Assembly: GCF_000374645.1 (NCBI RefSeq)
Contig: NZ_KB894815.1
Coordinates: forward strand, 1-64,000
Length of the DNA stretch: 64,000 bases
Direction: 5' to 3'
Origin: Arhodomonas aquaeolei DSM 8974
Lineage (GTDB): Bacteria > Pseudomonadota > Gammaproteobacteria > Nitrococcales > Nitrococcaceae
The notes under the pieces were generated by a model. That model saw only the letters and a program-made list of their open reading frames with translations. It made no database searches and had not been told where the DNA came from. Position 1 is the first letter of the stretch; each line of letters begins with the position of its first letter. Positions 18,025 to 27,162 of this stretch are shown one piece after another. Both the position numbers and the translations under genes were made by a program.

Positions 18025-20664
18025 GTGGAGATTCGGCACCTGCGCATCGAGAACTTCCGTCACCTGGTGGCACCGCTGGAGATCGGCCCGCTGGAGGGTG
18101 GTCTCAACGTCCTCGGCGGCGACAACGAGGCGGGCAAGTCCACCGTGCTCCAGGCCTTGCGCGTGGCGCTGTTCGACCGGCATGGCCTGAGCGGCCGGAC
18201 GGCCTCGGAGCTCCAGCCCTACGGTCATCGGGTGGGCCCGGAGGTGACCCTGACCTTCGCCAGCGGTGGTGACGAGTACCGCCTCTGGAAGCGCTTCTGC
18301 CAGGGTGCCGGCGCGTGCCTGGAGGGGCGAGGCGCCCGCTGGGAGGGAGACGCCGCGGAGGAGGCGCTGCAGTCGCTGCTCGGTTTCGAGCGCCCCGGCC
18401 GCGGCGCCACCGACGCTCGCCACCAGGGCGTCTGGGGCCTGCTCTGGGTGACCCAGGGCACTACCTTCCATGCCGTCGATCCCGCGGAGAGCGCGCGCCG
18501 GTCCCTCGGTGCGGTGCTGGAGGCGGAGGTCGGCGACGTCCTCGGCGGGGACAGCGGCCAGCGCCTGCTCCGCCATTTCGTCGCCGAGCGCGGCCGTTTC
18601 TGGACGTCCACCGGACGCCCGGGGAAGACCCTCAAGGACGCCGACGCCCGGGTCGAGGCCCTGTCCGCGGAGTTGGCCGCGGTGGACGGCGAGCTCGCCG
18701 AGTTCGACGAGGCCGTGACCCGGCTCGCCCGCGAGCGCGATGAGCTCGCCGCACTCGACGATCCGGACGCCGCCGGCGAGCGCCAGGGTCGCCTGGAAGC
18801 CGCCCGTGCCGCCCACCAGCGCGTGGAGGCCAGACGGGCCGAGCGCGAGCGCCTCGCCGGTGCTGTGCGCGTCGCCGAGGCCGAGCACCAGCGCCACGAG
18901 GCGGAGTGGCTGGAACGCCACAAGCATATCCGCGAGCTCACCGAGCTGGAGCAGGTCCTCACCGCCGCGGACACGACGCTGGCGGATGCGGGCGCCCGCG
19001 TGAGTCGGGCGGAGGCGGCCGAGGCCGAGGCCCGCGCCGCGCACGATGCGGCGGGCGATGCCGTGGCCGCCGCGCGCCGGGCCGAGGAGGCGGCCGCCAG
19101 GGCCCGCGAGCGCGTGGACGGCGAGCGCCAGCTACGCGCCGACCGTGACGCCCTGGCCCGGGCGGAGGAGGCACTGGAGGCTGCCCGGCAGGCACGGGCA
19201 TCGGTGGCGGACATCGCTATCCAGCGCGCTGACGTGGACGAGCTGCGTGGCATCGAGGGTCGCCTGGTCCGGGCGGAGGCGCGGCTGGAGGCCGGCGCCA
19301 CCCGGGTGGATGCCGAGGTCTCCGTGCCCGTGTCGGTCAGCGGCGCCGCGGAGCCCGTCGCGGAGGGCCAGTGGCGGCTGACCGGCGAGGGCGTGCTCGC
19401 CCTCGAAGGGGTCGGCACGGTACGGGTGAGCCCCGGCGGGGTGGACCTGGCGGCGGCGCGGGAGGCCCGGGATGAGGCCCGCGAGGCCCGGCGCGGCGTG
19501 ATATCGCGCCTCGGCGTGGACACCGCCGCGGGCGCGGAGGCGGCCCTCCAGCGGCGCGAGCGTGCCCGCGCCGACGCCGAGGCCAGCGAGAAGCTCGCCG
19601 CGGCCTATGCCCCGGACGGTGTCGTGGCCCTGCGCGAGCGCGTGCAGGCGACCGCCGCGCGTCTGCAGGCCCTGCCGGCAGCGGAGGAAACGGACGTGGA
19701 GGCCGCTGCCGCGGCGTTGCCGGCAAGGCGCGAGGCGCGGGAGGCCCGGGAGCGCGAGCATGAGGAAAGCGCCAAGCGGCTCGGCGAATGCCGCGACGCG
19801 CTCGCCCGTTGCCGCGAGGCCCGGGTGGCCGCACGTACCGAGCGTGATCAGCAGGTCCGGCGCCGGGAGCATCTCGCCGCCACCCTGGCGCAGGCCCGTG
19901 CGAGCCGCGACGACGACGCCCTCTATGCCGGGCTCGCTACCGCCCGTCAGGCGCTGGAGATCGCCCGCGACGACCTCGCCCGCGCGGATGCCGCCATCGC
20001 CGGCGAGGACCCGGAGACGGTGGCCCTGCAGCTCAAGACCGCCGAGGCGGCGGTCACCCGGGCGCGCGAGGAGCGCGAACGCACCGCCCGCGCCGTGCGT
20101 GACCTACAGGTGCGGTTGGAGGCGCTGGGGCAGCAGGGCCTGGGCGAGCGCCGGGTCGAGCTGGACACGGCCCTGGCCGAGGCCCGGCGGGAGCGGGACC
20201 GCCGGCACCGGGAGGCCGGGGCGGTGAAGATGGTCGCCGACGAGCTGGAGGCCGCGGCCAGCGCGGCCCGCCGGACCTTTCTCGGGCCGGTGATGGAGCG
20301 CCTGGGGCCGTACCTGCGCATGCTGATGCCGGATGCGGAGCTGGTGCTGGACGATACGCTGACCCTCACCGGTGTGCGCCGGGGAGGGCAGGAGGAGGCC
20401 TTCGGCGACCTGAGCCTCGGCACCCGCGAGCAACTCGCCATCCTCGTGCGCCTGGCCTTTGCCGACCTGGTCGCCGAGCGCGGTGAGCCGGTGCCGGTGA
20501 TCCTGGATGACGCCCTGGCCTTCGCCGACGAGCGCCGCTTCGAGGTCATGAAGCTGGCCCTCGCCCGGGCCGCGGAGCGCCACCAGGTGTTGGTGCTCAC
20601 CTGCCGGCCACGGGAATACGCCAGCCTGGGTGCCCCGTTGCACCGTCTGGAGCGGGCCCTGTAG
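18025..20664 (+). CDS. SbcC/YhaN-like SMC-type ATPase
   Basis: An 879-residue protein. N-terminal half-ATPase with Walker A GGDNEAGKST near residue 32, C-terminal half with signature DLSLGTREQLA and Walker B VPVILDDALAF. Between them are long coiled coils split by a small beta-rich module (about 425-475). No CxxC zinc-hook motif is seen at the coil apex, unlike classic SbcC/Rad50, but as in YhaN-type proteins. GTG 18025 has AGGGAGGGA upstream; open frame further upstream runs inside the SbcD-like gene and is not used. Confidence 0.88.
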   Translation: MEIRHLRIENFRHLVAPLEIGPLEGGLNVLGGDNEAGKSTVLQALRVALFDRHGLSGRTASELQPYGHRVGPEVTLTFASGGDEYRLWKRFCQGAGACLEGRGARWEGDAAEEALQSLLGFERPGRGATDARHQGVWGLLWVTQGTTFHAVDPAESARRSLGAVLEAEVGDVLGGDSGQRLLRHFVAERGRFWTSTGRPGKTLKDADARVEALSAELAAVDGELAEFDEAVTRLARERDELAALDDPDAAGERQGRLEAARAAHQRVEARRAERERLAGAVRVAEAEHQRHEAEWLERHKHIRELTELEQVLTAADTTLADAGARVSRAEAAEAEARAAHDAAGDAVAAARRAEEAAARARERVDGERQLRADRDALARAEEALEAARQARASVADIAIQRADVDELRGIEGRLVRAEARLEAGATRVDAEVSVPVSVSGAAEPVAEGQWRLTGEGVLALEGVGTVRVSPGGVDLAAAREARDEAREARRGVISRLGVDTAAGAEAALQRRERARADAEASEKLAAAYAPDGVVALRERVQATAARLQALPAAEETDVEAAAAALPARREAREAREREHEESAKRLGECRDALARCREARVAARTERDQQVRRREHLAATLAQARASRDDDALYAGLATARQALEIARDDLARADAAIAGEDPETVALQLKTAEAAVTRAREERERTARAVRDLQVRLEALGQQGLGERRVELDTALAEARRERDRRHREAGAVKMVADELEAAASAARRTFLGPVMERLGPYLRMLMPDAELVLDDTLTLTGVRRGGQEEAFGDLSLGTREQLAILVRLAFADLVAERGEPVPVILDDALAFADERRFEVMKLALARAAERHQVLVLTCRPREYASLGAPLHRLERAL

Positions 20665-20734
20665 GCGCCCGCGGTGTCACGGGCGTGTCACGATCGGTCA
20701 TTACGCTCAACGATCGGGTTGCAGCGGATACGCC

Positions 20735-22522
20735 ATGATCGAACGCGAAAGCCTGGATGCGATATTCGCGGCGCGGGCGCTCACCGCGCTGTTCCAGCCG
20801 ATCCTCACCTGCCCCTCGGGCGGGCTCTGGGGGCACGAGGCGCTCATTCGCGGACCGTCGTCCGGGCCGCTGCATTCGCCGCTCAAGCTCTTCGACGCGG
20901 CCGCGCGTGAGGGCCGACTGGTGGAGCTGGATCTGCTCTGCCGCGAGGTCGCCATCCAGGCCTTCGGTCGGGCGGGCTGTCCCGGGCGGCTGTTCCTCAA
21001 CGTCACCCCGGACGCCGTGGTCGCCAGCGATCACCCCACCGGTGAGACCCTGCGTTTCCTCGAACGTGCCGGCGTCGCCCCGGAGCGGGTGGTCATCGAG
21101 ATCACCGAGCAGTTCCCCATCCACGACTATGCCATCGTGCGCCACGCCGTGGATCACTACCGCTCGATGGGCTTCGCGGTCGCCCTGGACGACCTCGGTG
21201 CCGGCTATGCCGGGCTGCGTCACTGGTCGGAGCTGCGCCCGGACTACGTCAAGATCGACCGCCACTTCGCCAGCGGCGTCGAGTCCGATGCCGGCAAGCG
21301 CGAGGTGGTGCGTTCGGTGCTGGACATGGCTCGGCGCATGGGCACGCGGGTCATCGTCGAGGGGATCGAGACCGAGGCGGAGTACACGGCGCTGCGCGCG
21401 CTGGGTATGACCCACTCCCAGGGCTACCTCTTCGGCCGGCCGGCGGCGCGCCCACTCAGCGTGGACCAGCCCATGCCCGGTGAGGACGTCGGCGGCGTGC
21501 CCGGTGCCGCCGTCCAGCGGCCCACCGCGCGGGTGCTCGCGCGCGAGGTCGTCCCGGCGGCGCCCACGGCCAGCGTCGCCGAGGTCGCGGCGCGGTTCCG
21601 TGCGGAAGCGGACCTCCGCTGTGTGCCCCTGGTGGGGCGGGACGGCCGGGCCGTGGGCATCGTGCGCCGGGATACCCTACTCTCCAGGCTCGCGCACAAC
21701 TACGGCCATGCCCTGTTCGCCGGGCGCGCGGTCACGGCCTTCGTCGAGTCTTCCACGGTCACTGTCCCCGGCGACCTGCCCCTGGAGGCGTTGAGCCGGC
21801 GGGTGACCGAGGCCGACGACGCCGATGAGGCCATCCTCATCACCGATGCCGACGGGCGCTACCTGGGCGTGGGCAGCGTCTTCGACCTGCTGCGCCGGAT
21901 CACCGATCTCCAGATCCACAGCGCCCGCCACGCCAACCCGTTGACCGGACTGCCGGGAAACGTGCGCATCGAGCAGCATATCGACGCCCTGCTCGCCGCG
22001 GGTACGCCGTTCACCGTGGTTCACGCGGACCTCGATCACTTTAAGGCCTACAACGACTTCTACGGCTACCAACGCGGTGACGAGGCCATCCTGGCCACCG
22101 CCCGGATCCTGCAGGCGCGGCTCCACGCCGGGGACTTCGCCGGCCACGTCGGCGGCGACGACTTCGTGCTGCTGCTCAGGGGCAGCGACTGGGAGTACCG
22201 CTGCCAGGCGCTGCTCGAGGACTTCGCCGCCCACGTGCCGTCCCTCTACGATGCCCGGGAGCGCGAATGCGGCGGCATCGATACCCGTGACCGCCAGGGC
22301 AGCCCGCAACGCTTCCCCCTGCTCTCCATCTCCCTCGCCGCCGTTCCCGTGCTGGACCGGCGCTTCACCAGCCACTACCAGGTCGCTACGGTGCTCGCCG
22401 AGATCAAGCACTGCGCCAAGCGCGAGCCGGGCAACAGCCTGTTCGTGGACCGCCGGTGCCGGCCGGACGGCGAGTCGGCGTCCGTCGATGGGGCTGTGGA
22501 TGGCGCCGCCGCCGACGGCTAG
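20735..22522 (+). CDS. EAL - CBS pair - degenerate GGDEF hybrid cyclic-di-GMP protein
   Basis: A 595-residue cytosolic protein. EAL domain (about 5-245) with HEALIRG (EAL at 35-37), EITEQF, DDLGAGYAG, KID and EGIET, so phosphodiesterase residues look intact. Two CBS-like motifs follow (about 265-385), then a GGDEF domain (about 400-590) whose signature reads GGDDF at 473-477 and whose inhibitory RxxD site reads HAGD. The cyclase half is therefore probably inactive or a GTP/c-di-GMP sensor. No transmembrane part. The stop codon lies in the terminal CTAG of the MITE-like element. Confidence 0.88.
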   Translation: MIERESLDAIFAARALTALFQPILTCPSGGLWGHEALIRGPSSGPLHSPLKLFDAAAREGRLVELDLLCREVAIQAFGRAGCPGRLFLNVTPDAVVASDHPTGETLRFLERAGVAPERVVIEITEQFPIHDYAIVRHAVDHYRSMGFAVALDDLGAGYAGLRHWSELRPDYVKIDRHFASGVESDAGKREVVRSVLDMARRMGTRVIVEGIETEAEYTALRALGMTHSQGYLFGRPAARPLSVDQPMPGEDVGGVPGAAVQRPTARVLAREVVPAAPTASVAEVAARFRAEADLRCVPLVGRDGRAVGIVRRDTLLSRLAHNYGHALFAGRAVTAFVESSTVTVPGDLPLEALSRRVTEADDADEAILITDADGRYLGVGSVFDLLRRITDLQIHSARHANPLTGLPGNVRIEQHIDALLAAGTPFTVVHADLDHFKAYNDFYGYQRGDEAILATARILQARLHAGDFAGHVGGDDFVLLLRGSDWEYRCQALLEDFAAHVPSLYDARERECGGIDTRDRQGSPQRFPLLSISLAAVPVLDRRFTSHYQVATVLAEIKHCAKREPGNSLFVDRRCRPDGESASVDGAVDGAAADG

Positions 22523-22686
22523 TGGTCTGTCGGGTTTAGGTGGATTCGAGCGTGGGTGTGGGGCAGCGAGGCGATTTGGATGCTCATTCGAGGCGCATAG
22601 TGGGTCTTATGCAACGAGAAGAAGCATCCAGAAGGACCACTGTACCATTTCGCAGCCAATTCAGCCTAAATCCGAGAGGCTGCTAG
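22519..22686. mobile_element. MITE-like element between convergent genes
   Basis: About 168 bases bounded by CTAG on both sides. The left end reads CTAGTGGTCTGTCGGGTTTA and the right end, reverse-complemented, CTAGCAGCCTCTCGGATTTA, continuing AGG similarity, giving imperfect inverted ends of about 25 bases. An internal inverted pair (GGATGCT near 22578, AGCATCC near 22623) adds structure. It is AT-richer than its surroundings and has no transposase. CTAG is a common duplicated target of IS5-group elements, so a non-autonomous IS relic is likely. The stop codons of both flanking convergent genes fall within the two CTAG ends. Confidence 0.55.
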
Positions 22687-24314
22687 GCGGTGCGAAAGCG
22701 TTCGACGCGTTGGGCAAGCTCTGCCGCCTGGGTGCGTAGGGATTCGGCGACCTCGGCGTTGGCCTCGCTGCTGGAGGTGGTCTGCGTGGCGATCTCGCTG
22801 ACCGCCTCGAGCTGGCGGCGCAGCTCTGCGCCCACGCGGGTCTGCTCCTCGGAGGCGGTGGCGATGCGTTCGGTGTGCTCGCGGATGTGTCGGGCGCCGG
22901 TGGCGATGTCGCCGAAGGCCTCATTGGCCCGTCCGGTCTCTTCCCGGGCGGTCTGTGCGGAGGTCAGGCTGTGCGACATCGCCGCCCGCCCCTCGCCGGC
23001 GAGGCGCTGGAGCTCGGTGACGCTGGTCTGGATGTTTTCCGTGGACCGGCTGCTGCGCTGGGCGAGCGCCCGGACCTCCTCGGCGACCACCGCGAAGCCC
23101 TTGCCGGCGTTACCCGCCCCAGCGGCCTCGATGGCGGCGTTCAGCGCCAGGAGGTTGGTCTGGCGGGCGATGCCATCGATGACCTCGACCACCTCGCCGA
23201 TGGTCTCGCAGTGGCCGTTCAGCGCCTCCAGCTGTTCCGCGGTCTCGCCAAGGTCCCGCTCCGCGGCGCGCACCCGCTCTAGGCCCGCCTCCAGCCGGGC
23301 GCGGCCGTCGCGGATGCGCGCGTCGACGTCCGCGGTGGTGCCGTCGGCCTCGCTCGCCGCGGCGGCGACCTCCTCGACTGCGCCCGCGCTCTGGGTGGCC
23401 GCGGTTACGGCCTCTTCCAGGCGTTCGTCCTGCTGCCGGACCCCGTCCAGGGTCTCGGTGCTGCGCCGGTAGAGGGCGTCGGCGGCCGCGCCCAGGGCCC
23501 GGTCCGCGGTGCGAATGGCGTCTACCGACCCCGCGAACTCGGCGAAGCTGCGCTCCAGCGCGCGGCTCATGCGGCCGATCTCGTCGTTGCGTGGCCAGTT
23601 CACCCGGGCGGTGAGGTCGCCGCCGGCGACGGCGTCCGCGGCGGCGACCACACGGGCCAGCCCGCGGCGGATGTGGCCCGCAAGCAGGGCGGTGAGCAGC
23701 AGGCCGGTGAGTACCGCCACGGAGGCGACGCCGGTAATCCACAGCCGCGCCGCACGGGCGCCCTCGACGGCGCGGGTGCGGGCCCGTGCGGCCGCGGCGT
23801 CGACGCCGTCGATGTAGGCGTTGAGCGTCTCCTGGGCGCTTCCCAGTAGCGCATCCCCCTGGTTCTCGCTGAGCTTGATGGCCGGCTGTACCATTCCCTT
23901 GTTCGCCTTGTCCCGGAGCTGGCCATGGAGCTTGCGGTAACGCTCTATGGTCTCGCGAAAGCGCGCCAGGCGCTCGCTCTGCGCGGAGCCGGTGGTTGTG
24001 GCGTCGAGCCGGGCGATCAGTGTGTCCAGGGTCTCGAAGGCCTGCTTAGCCTCGGCGAAGTAGGTCTTGGCACCGCGGATGTCCAGCGAGGCCCTGGCCA
24101 GCAGCGCGCCCTTGTCCGCGCGTTCTATCGCGGTGATCGTGCCGCGGACCTGCTGGGCGTCGCGCACGCGGGCCAGCGCCCGGTCGGCGACGGCGGTGAC
24201 CGCGGCGTCCAGCCGGGAGATCTGCCAGAAGCCGGTGAGCGAGACTGCGGCGATCGCCCCGACGAGGACGGCCAGGGTGATCCAGAGTCTCGCGCGGATG
24301 GTGACGTCGCGCAT
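22683..24314 (-). CDS. Methyl-accepting chemotaxis protein
   Basis: A 543-residue chemoreceptor: membrane helix at about 10-30, a helical periplasmic sensor region (30-190, four-helix-bundle type, [15 protein letters not shown]), second membrane helix at about 190-212, HAMP (215-270), and the signalling domain with the conserved hairpin tip [40 protein letters not shown]. No C-terminal pentapeptide for CheR/CheB is present. No other chemotaxis genes are near, so it is an orphan receptor of unknown ligand. Confidence 0.93.
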   Translation of the reverse strand: MRDVTIRARLWITLAVLVGAIAAVSLTGFWQISRLDAAVTAVADRALARVRDAQQVRGTITAIERADKGALLARASLDIRGAKTYFAEAKQAFETLDTLIARLDATTTGSAQSERLARFRETIERYRKLHGQLRDKANKGMVQPAIKLSENQGDALLGSAQETLNAYIDGVDAAAARARTRAVEGARAARLWITGVASVAVLTGLLLTALLAGHIRRGLARVVAAADAVAGGDLTARVNWPRNDEIGRMSRALERSFAEFAGSVDAIRTADRALGAAADALYRRSTETLDGVRQQDERLEEAVTAATQSAGAVEEVAAAASEADGTTADVDARIRDGRARLEAGLERVRAAERDLGETAEQLEALNGHCETIGEVVEVIDGIARQTNLLALNAAIEAAGAGNAGKGFAVVAEEVRALAQRSSRSTENIQTSVTELQRLAGEGRAAMSHSLTSAQTAREETGRANEAFGDIATGARHIREHTERIATASEEQTRVGAELRRQLEAVSEIATQTTSSSEANAEVAESLRTQAAELAQRVERFRTA

Positions 24315-24638
24315 AATAGCCGTACTGCCTGCTGGGAAAGGACACCGCTGCCGGTGCTCCGGACCGGCTCGCGCTCGCCAACCGTAGGCTTTGCGGATTG
24401 CATGCGCATGACAATCTGCCGGCTGAATCCGGGCCGCGGCAGCGGATACACGCCGATCCGTCTTTGGGGCGTAGTCCTCCGGCGCCGGTGACCGGGGCGC
24501 GCATCAGCGAATTTCATCCCAGCGCCTCCGCCAACCGCCGTCGACCTTGTGTAACCCCGCTGTCGTGGTGGTGTAGCACCCCGCCGCTAGCCTACGCCGA
24601 CGGGCCCGGTATCAGGGCGGCGACACAGCGGAGGCACG
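24315..24638. other. Intergenic region between divergent genes, no gene seen
   Basis: 324 bases between the chemoreceptor and the methyltransferase gene, which are divergent, so promoters for both are expected here. A GGAGG-like site precedes ATG 24639. I see no convincing sigma-70 boxes, repeat or RNA gene. Confidence 0.5.
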
Positions 24639-25247
24639 ATGACGCGGATGCACGTACACGCGCAGGGCGAGCGGCGGCTGTACCTGCGCAAGTACCTCCA
24701 GCAGGGCCGACGGGTGGCGTCGTTCGCGCCGTCAAGCCGTCACCTCGCCGCCGCGACCTGCCGGGGCGTGGACCCGGCGCGGCCGCAGCGGCTGCTCGAG
24801 CTCGGTGCCGGCACCGGGAGCATCACCCGTGCCGCTGCCGCACGGATGCATCCGGACAGCCGCCTCATCGCCGTGGAGCGCGACGCGGACTTCGCCGCGC
24901 TCGCCGCCTGGACCGTGCCCCGGGCGGAGGTGGTGGTCGCCGACGTCGCCGACCTCGACGCACTGCTGCGCGAGCGTGGCATCTCCCGGCTCGACGGCGT
25001 GCTCAGCGGGTTGCCCACGCCGAGCCTGCCGCCGGTGCTGCGCGAGCGGGTGTTCGCCGTTCTGGCCGAGCGGGGTGGTCCCTGGGTGAGCCAGATCACG
25101 GTGATGCCGTGGGTGTACTACGGTCTCTACCGTCGGTTCTTCCGCGCGGTGGCGTTCGAGCCGGTCTGGCGTAACCTGCCGCCGGGCGGGGTCTATCACT
25201 GCCGGGGGCCGCGTTGCGCGGCCCCCGCAGTCGTCACCCCCGGGTAA
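24639..25247 (+). CDS. SAM-dependent methyltransferase, phospholipid N-methyltransferase (PmtA)-like
   Basis: A 202-residue class I methyltransferase. SAM motif I LLELGAGTGSITRA at about 51-64, the acidic loop IAVERDADF, and the stretch LDGVLSGLPTPSLPP that replaces the NPPY-like motif in phospholipid methyltransferases. Start of the protein LYLRKYLQQGRRVASFAPSS also fits the PmtA family, which methylates phosphatidylethanolamine. Substrate remains inferred. The 3' end overlaps the end of the convergent cupin gene by 14 bases. Confidence 0.75.
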   Translation: MTRMHVHAQGERRLYLRKYLQQGRRVASFAPSSRHLAAATCRGVDPARPQRLLELGAGTGSITRAAAARMHPDSRLIAVERDADFAALAAWTVPRAEVVVADVADLDALLRERGISRLDGVLSGLPTPSLPPVLRERVFAVLAERGGPWVSQITVMPWVYYGLYRRFFRAVAFEPVWRNLPPGGVYHCRGPRCAAPAVVTPG

Positions 25248-25734
25248 GCCGGTGGATCAGCGCCGCGTGCTCCGGGTGGGCGGCGGCGAGGGTGTCGCGT
25301 TCGGCCAGGGTCATGTCCGCGAAGTCGAAGCCCGGGGATACCGCCTCGCTGATGAACCCGTAACCGTGTCCGCCGGCGAGCAGCTCGGAGGCCTTCCACA
25401 CCCCCCCGGGGACGGTGAGCTGCAGGCGCTGGCCGGCGCCCAGGTCGTGACCCATCTCCACCTGCTCCAGGCGTCCGTCCCGGTGGATGAGGTGATAGCG
25501 GACCGGATCGCCCATGTGGAAGTAGTGCACGATGTCCGAGCGGTTGCGGTGGAAGTGGCCGACCGGGGCGGCGGCGGTGAGCAGGTAGTGGATGGAGGTC
25601 ATGGCGTGGCGCTCGCCCCCCGGTGTGAGCACCCGCGGCTGGGCATCCGCCTGGTAGGTCCGCCGGTAGTAGCCGCCTTCCACGTGGGGCTCCAGGGACA
25701 GGGCGTGGATGATCTCCTCGGCGGTGGCGGCCAT
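25234..25734 (-). CDS. DUF985 / Cupin_5 family protein
   Basis: A 166-residue cupin: EPHVEGGYYRRTYQA, TSIHYLLTAAAPVGHFHRNR, WKASELLAGGHGYGFISEAV and SPGFDFADM are the landmarks of this family. Enzymatic role is not established (some relatives act on sugar-like ligands). CGGAGGAG three bases before ATG 25734 decides the start over an upstream in-frame ATG at 25767. Confidence 0.88.
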   Translation of the reverse strand: MAATAEEIIHALSLEPHVEGGYYRRTYQADAQPRVLTPGGERHAMTSIHYLLTAAAPVGHFHRNRSDIVHYFHMGDPVRYHLIHRDGRLEQVEMGHDLGAGQRLQLTVPGGVWKASELLAGGHGYGFISEAVSPGFDFADMTLAERDTLAAAHPEHAALIHRLTRG

Positions 25735-25799
25735 GGTCTCCTCCGTTCGCGTGTGCTGCCGCGCCATGATAGCGGACCCGGGTGTCCGCGCCCGAGCGT

Positions 25800-26168
25800 T
25801 CATTCGCGGCGCCGCGCCGCCAGTGTCCGGCGGAGCAGGTCGACGTTGCGGCGGTTGGCGCGGAAGCCGGCGTCGAAGACATCGCCCGCCAGCGGGATGC
25901 TGCCCACCGCGAAGTCCACGGCGATGTTGGCGAGCATGCGCGCCAGTGTCCGCCGTCTCACCCCGAGGCGGCGGGCCTCCAACACGGGGTAGAGCGCCAG
26001 CACGGCCATCACGCCGTCGCCGATCCCCGGCAGCAGCCCGACCAGGGCGTCCGCACCGATCCGCCACGATGTGCCCGGGACGGGCAGCGCCGCGTCCATG
26101 AACACGGCGAAGCGCTCGAGACGGCGTAGGGCGGCGGCCTCGTCCCGTGGCCGGGCGTCGATGCTCAC
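25800..26168 (-). CDS. DUF4112 membrane protein
   Basis: A 122-residue protein with the DUF4112 pattern: LDAALPVPG-like start (MDAALPVPGTSWRIGADALV), LLPGIGDGVMAVLALYPVLE, and DFAVGSIPLAGDVFDAGFRA followed by NRRNVDLL. Function unknown. The GTG start overlaps the stop of the upstream Pmp3-type gene (GTGA), so the two are coupled. Confidence 0.85.
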   Translation of the reverse strand: MSIDARPRDEAAALRRLERFAVFMDAALPVPGTSWRIGADALVGLLPGIGDGVMAVLALYPVLEARRLGVRRRTLARMLANIAVDFAVGSIPLAGDVFDAGFRANRRNVDLLRRTLAARRRE

Positions 26169-26323
26169 CGCCGCGCGATGATCCAGACCGCGTGCACGAT
26201 GCCGGGGATGTAGCCGAGGATCGTGAGCAGGATGTTGATCCAGAACTGTCCGCCCAGGCCGACCTGGAGGAACACGCCGAGGGGCGGCAGCAGGATCGCG
26301 AAGATAATTCGTATCAGGTCCAC
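26165..26323 (-). CDS. YqaE/Pmp3-family small membrane protein
   Basis: A 52-residue two-helix protein, exactly the usual family length: VDLIRIIFAILLPPLGVFL, then FWINILLTILGYIPGIVHAV. Pmp3/YqaE proteins are linked to membrane potential and salt or cold stress. The GTG start at 26323 has AGGAGGT five bases upstream. The in-frame ATG at 26371 would add 16 charged residues not found in the family and is rejected. Confidence 0.93.
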   Translation of the reverse strand: MDLIRIIFAILLPPLGVFLQVGLGGQFWINILLTILGYIPGIVHAVWIIARR

Positions 26324-26503
26324 AAGGCACCTCCTGCGAGGGTTGATAAGCGTCTTTCCGTGCCCCGTCATCCCGATTGACTAAATGAAGGCGGGATAAT
26401 CGCTCTGCAAGGGGGCATCGTGATTCCCCCGAGGGGCCCGGCGTTCGCCGTGGAACGCGGTTCCGGTCAGGCTGGACTACCGCCGTATCCGCGAGGGCGT
26501 GTC

Positions 26504-27139
26504 ATGATCCCACCGGGGGAGCTCCTGGTCTTCGCCGCCGCCGCGCTGGTGATGGTCCTCAGTCCGGGCCCGAACATGGTCTATCTGGTTTCCCGTTCGA
26601 TCTGTCAGGGGCGGACCGCGGGCGTGTTCTCGCTGCTGGGCGTGATTGCCGGTTTCCTCGTCCACGTGCTCGCCGCCGCGGGCAGGCTGACCGCGCTGTT
26701 CCTGGCCGTGCCCCTTGCCTATGAGCTCGTTCGCTGGCTGGGTGCGGCGTACCTGCTCTATCTCGCCTGGCGGATGGTGCGCCCCGGCCCCGGCTTACTG
26801 TTCGAGGCCCGGACGCTGCCGGAGGAAAGCCCCCGGCGGCTGTTGCTGACGGGCTTTCTGACCAATGCCCTCAACCCCAAGATCGCGGTGTTCTACCTCT
26901 CGGTGTTCCCCCAGTTCGTCTCGCCGGCGTACGGGTCGCTGTTCACCCAGGGCGTGCTCCTGGGGCTGGTGCAGATCGCCGTCAGCCTGCCGGTGAACCT
27001 GGCGATCGTGCTGTCCGCGTCGACGCTCGCCGCCAGGTTGCGGCGCCGGCCGCTATGGCTGTCCGTGCAGCGCTACGTCATGGGGTTCGTGCTGGGGGCG
27101 CTGGCGGTGCGGCTGGTGACCGGACGGCGGAGCGCCTGA
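26504..27139 (+). CDS. LysE/RhtB-family amino-acid exporter
   Basis: A 211-residue protein with about six membrane helices. Family marks: VLSPGPNMVYLVSRS at about 21-35, GAAYLLYLAWRM, and FLTNALNPKIAVFYLSVFPQF. It would export a neutral or hydrophobic amino acid or homoserine-lactone-like compound. ATG 26504 with GCGAGGG upstream fits the family start; an open frame to 26420 is not needed. Convergent with the LysR gene 24 bases away. Confidence 0.9.
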   Translation: MIPPGELLVFAAAALVMVLSPGPNMVYLVSRSICQGRTAGVFSLLGVIAGFLVHVLAAAGRLTALFLAVPLAYELVRWLGAAYLLYLAWRMVRPGPGLLFEARTLPEESPRRLLLTGFLTNALNPKIAVFYLSVFPQFVSPAYGSLFTQGVLLGLVQIAVSLPVNLAIVLSASTLAARLRRRPLWLSVQRYVMGFVLGALAVRLVTGRRSA

Positions 27140-27162
27140 GCCGTCGTCGTCCGTCCAGGCCC

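Noticed and set aside
16895-20664. Phage-defence nuclease-ATPase operon
   Set aside because: The pair fits housekeeping-type SbcCD/YhaNO repair proteins; no other defence gene or mobility marker nearby.
24398-25174. 258-residue plus-strand frame
   Set aside because: Shadow of the methyltransferase gene in another frame with Arg/Pro-rich translation.
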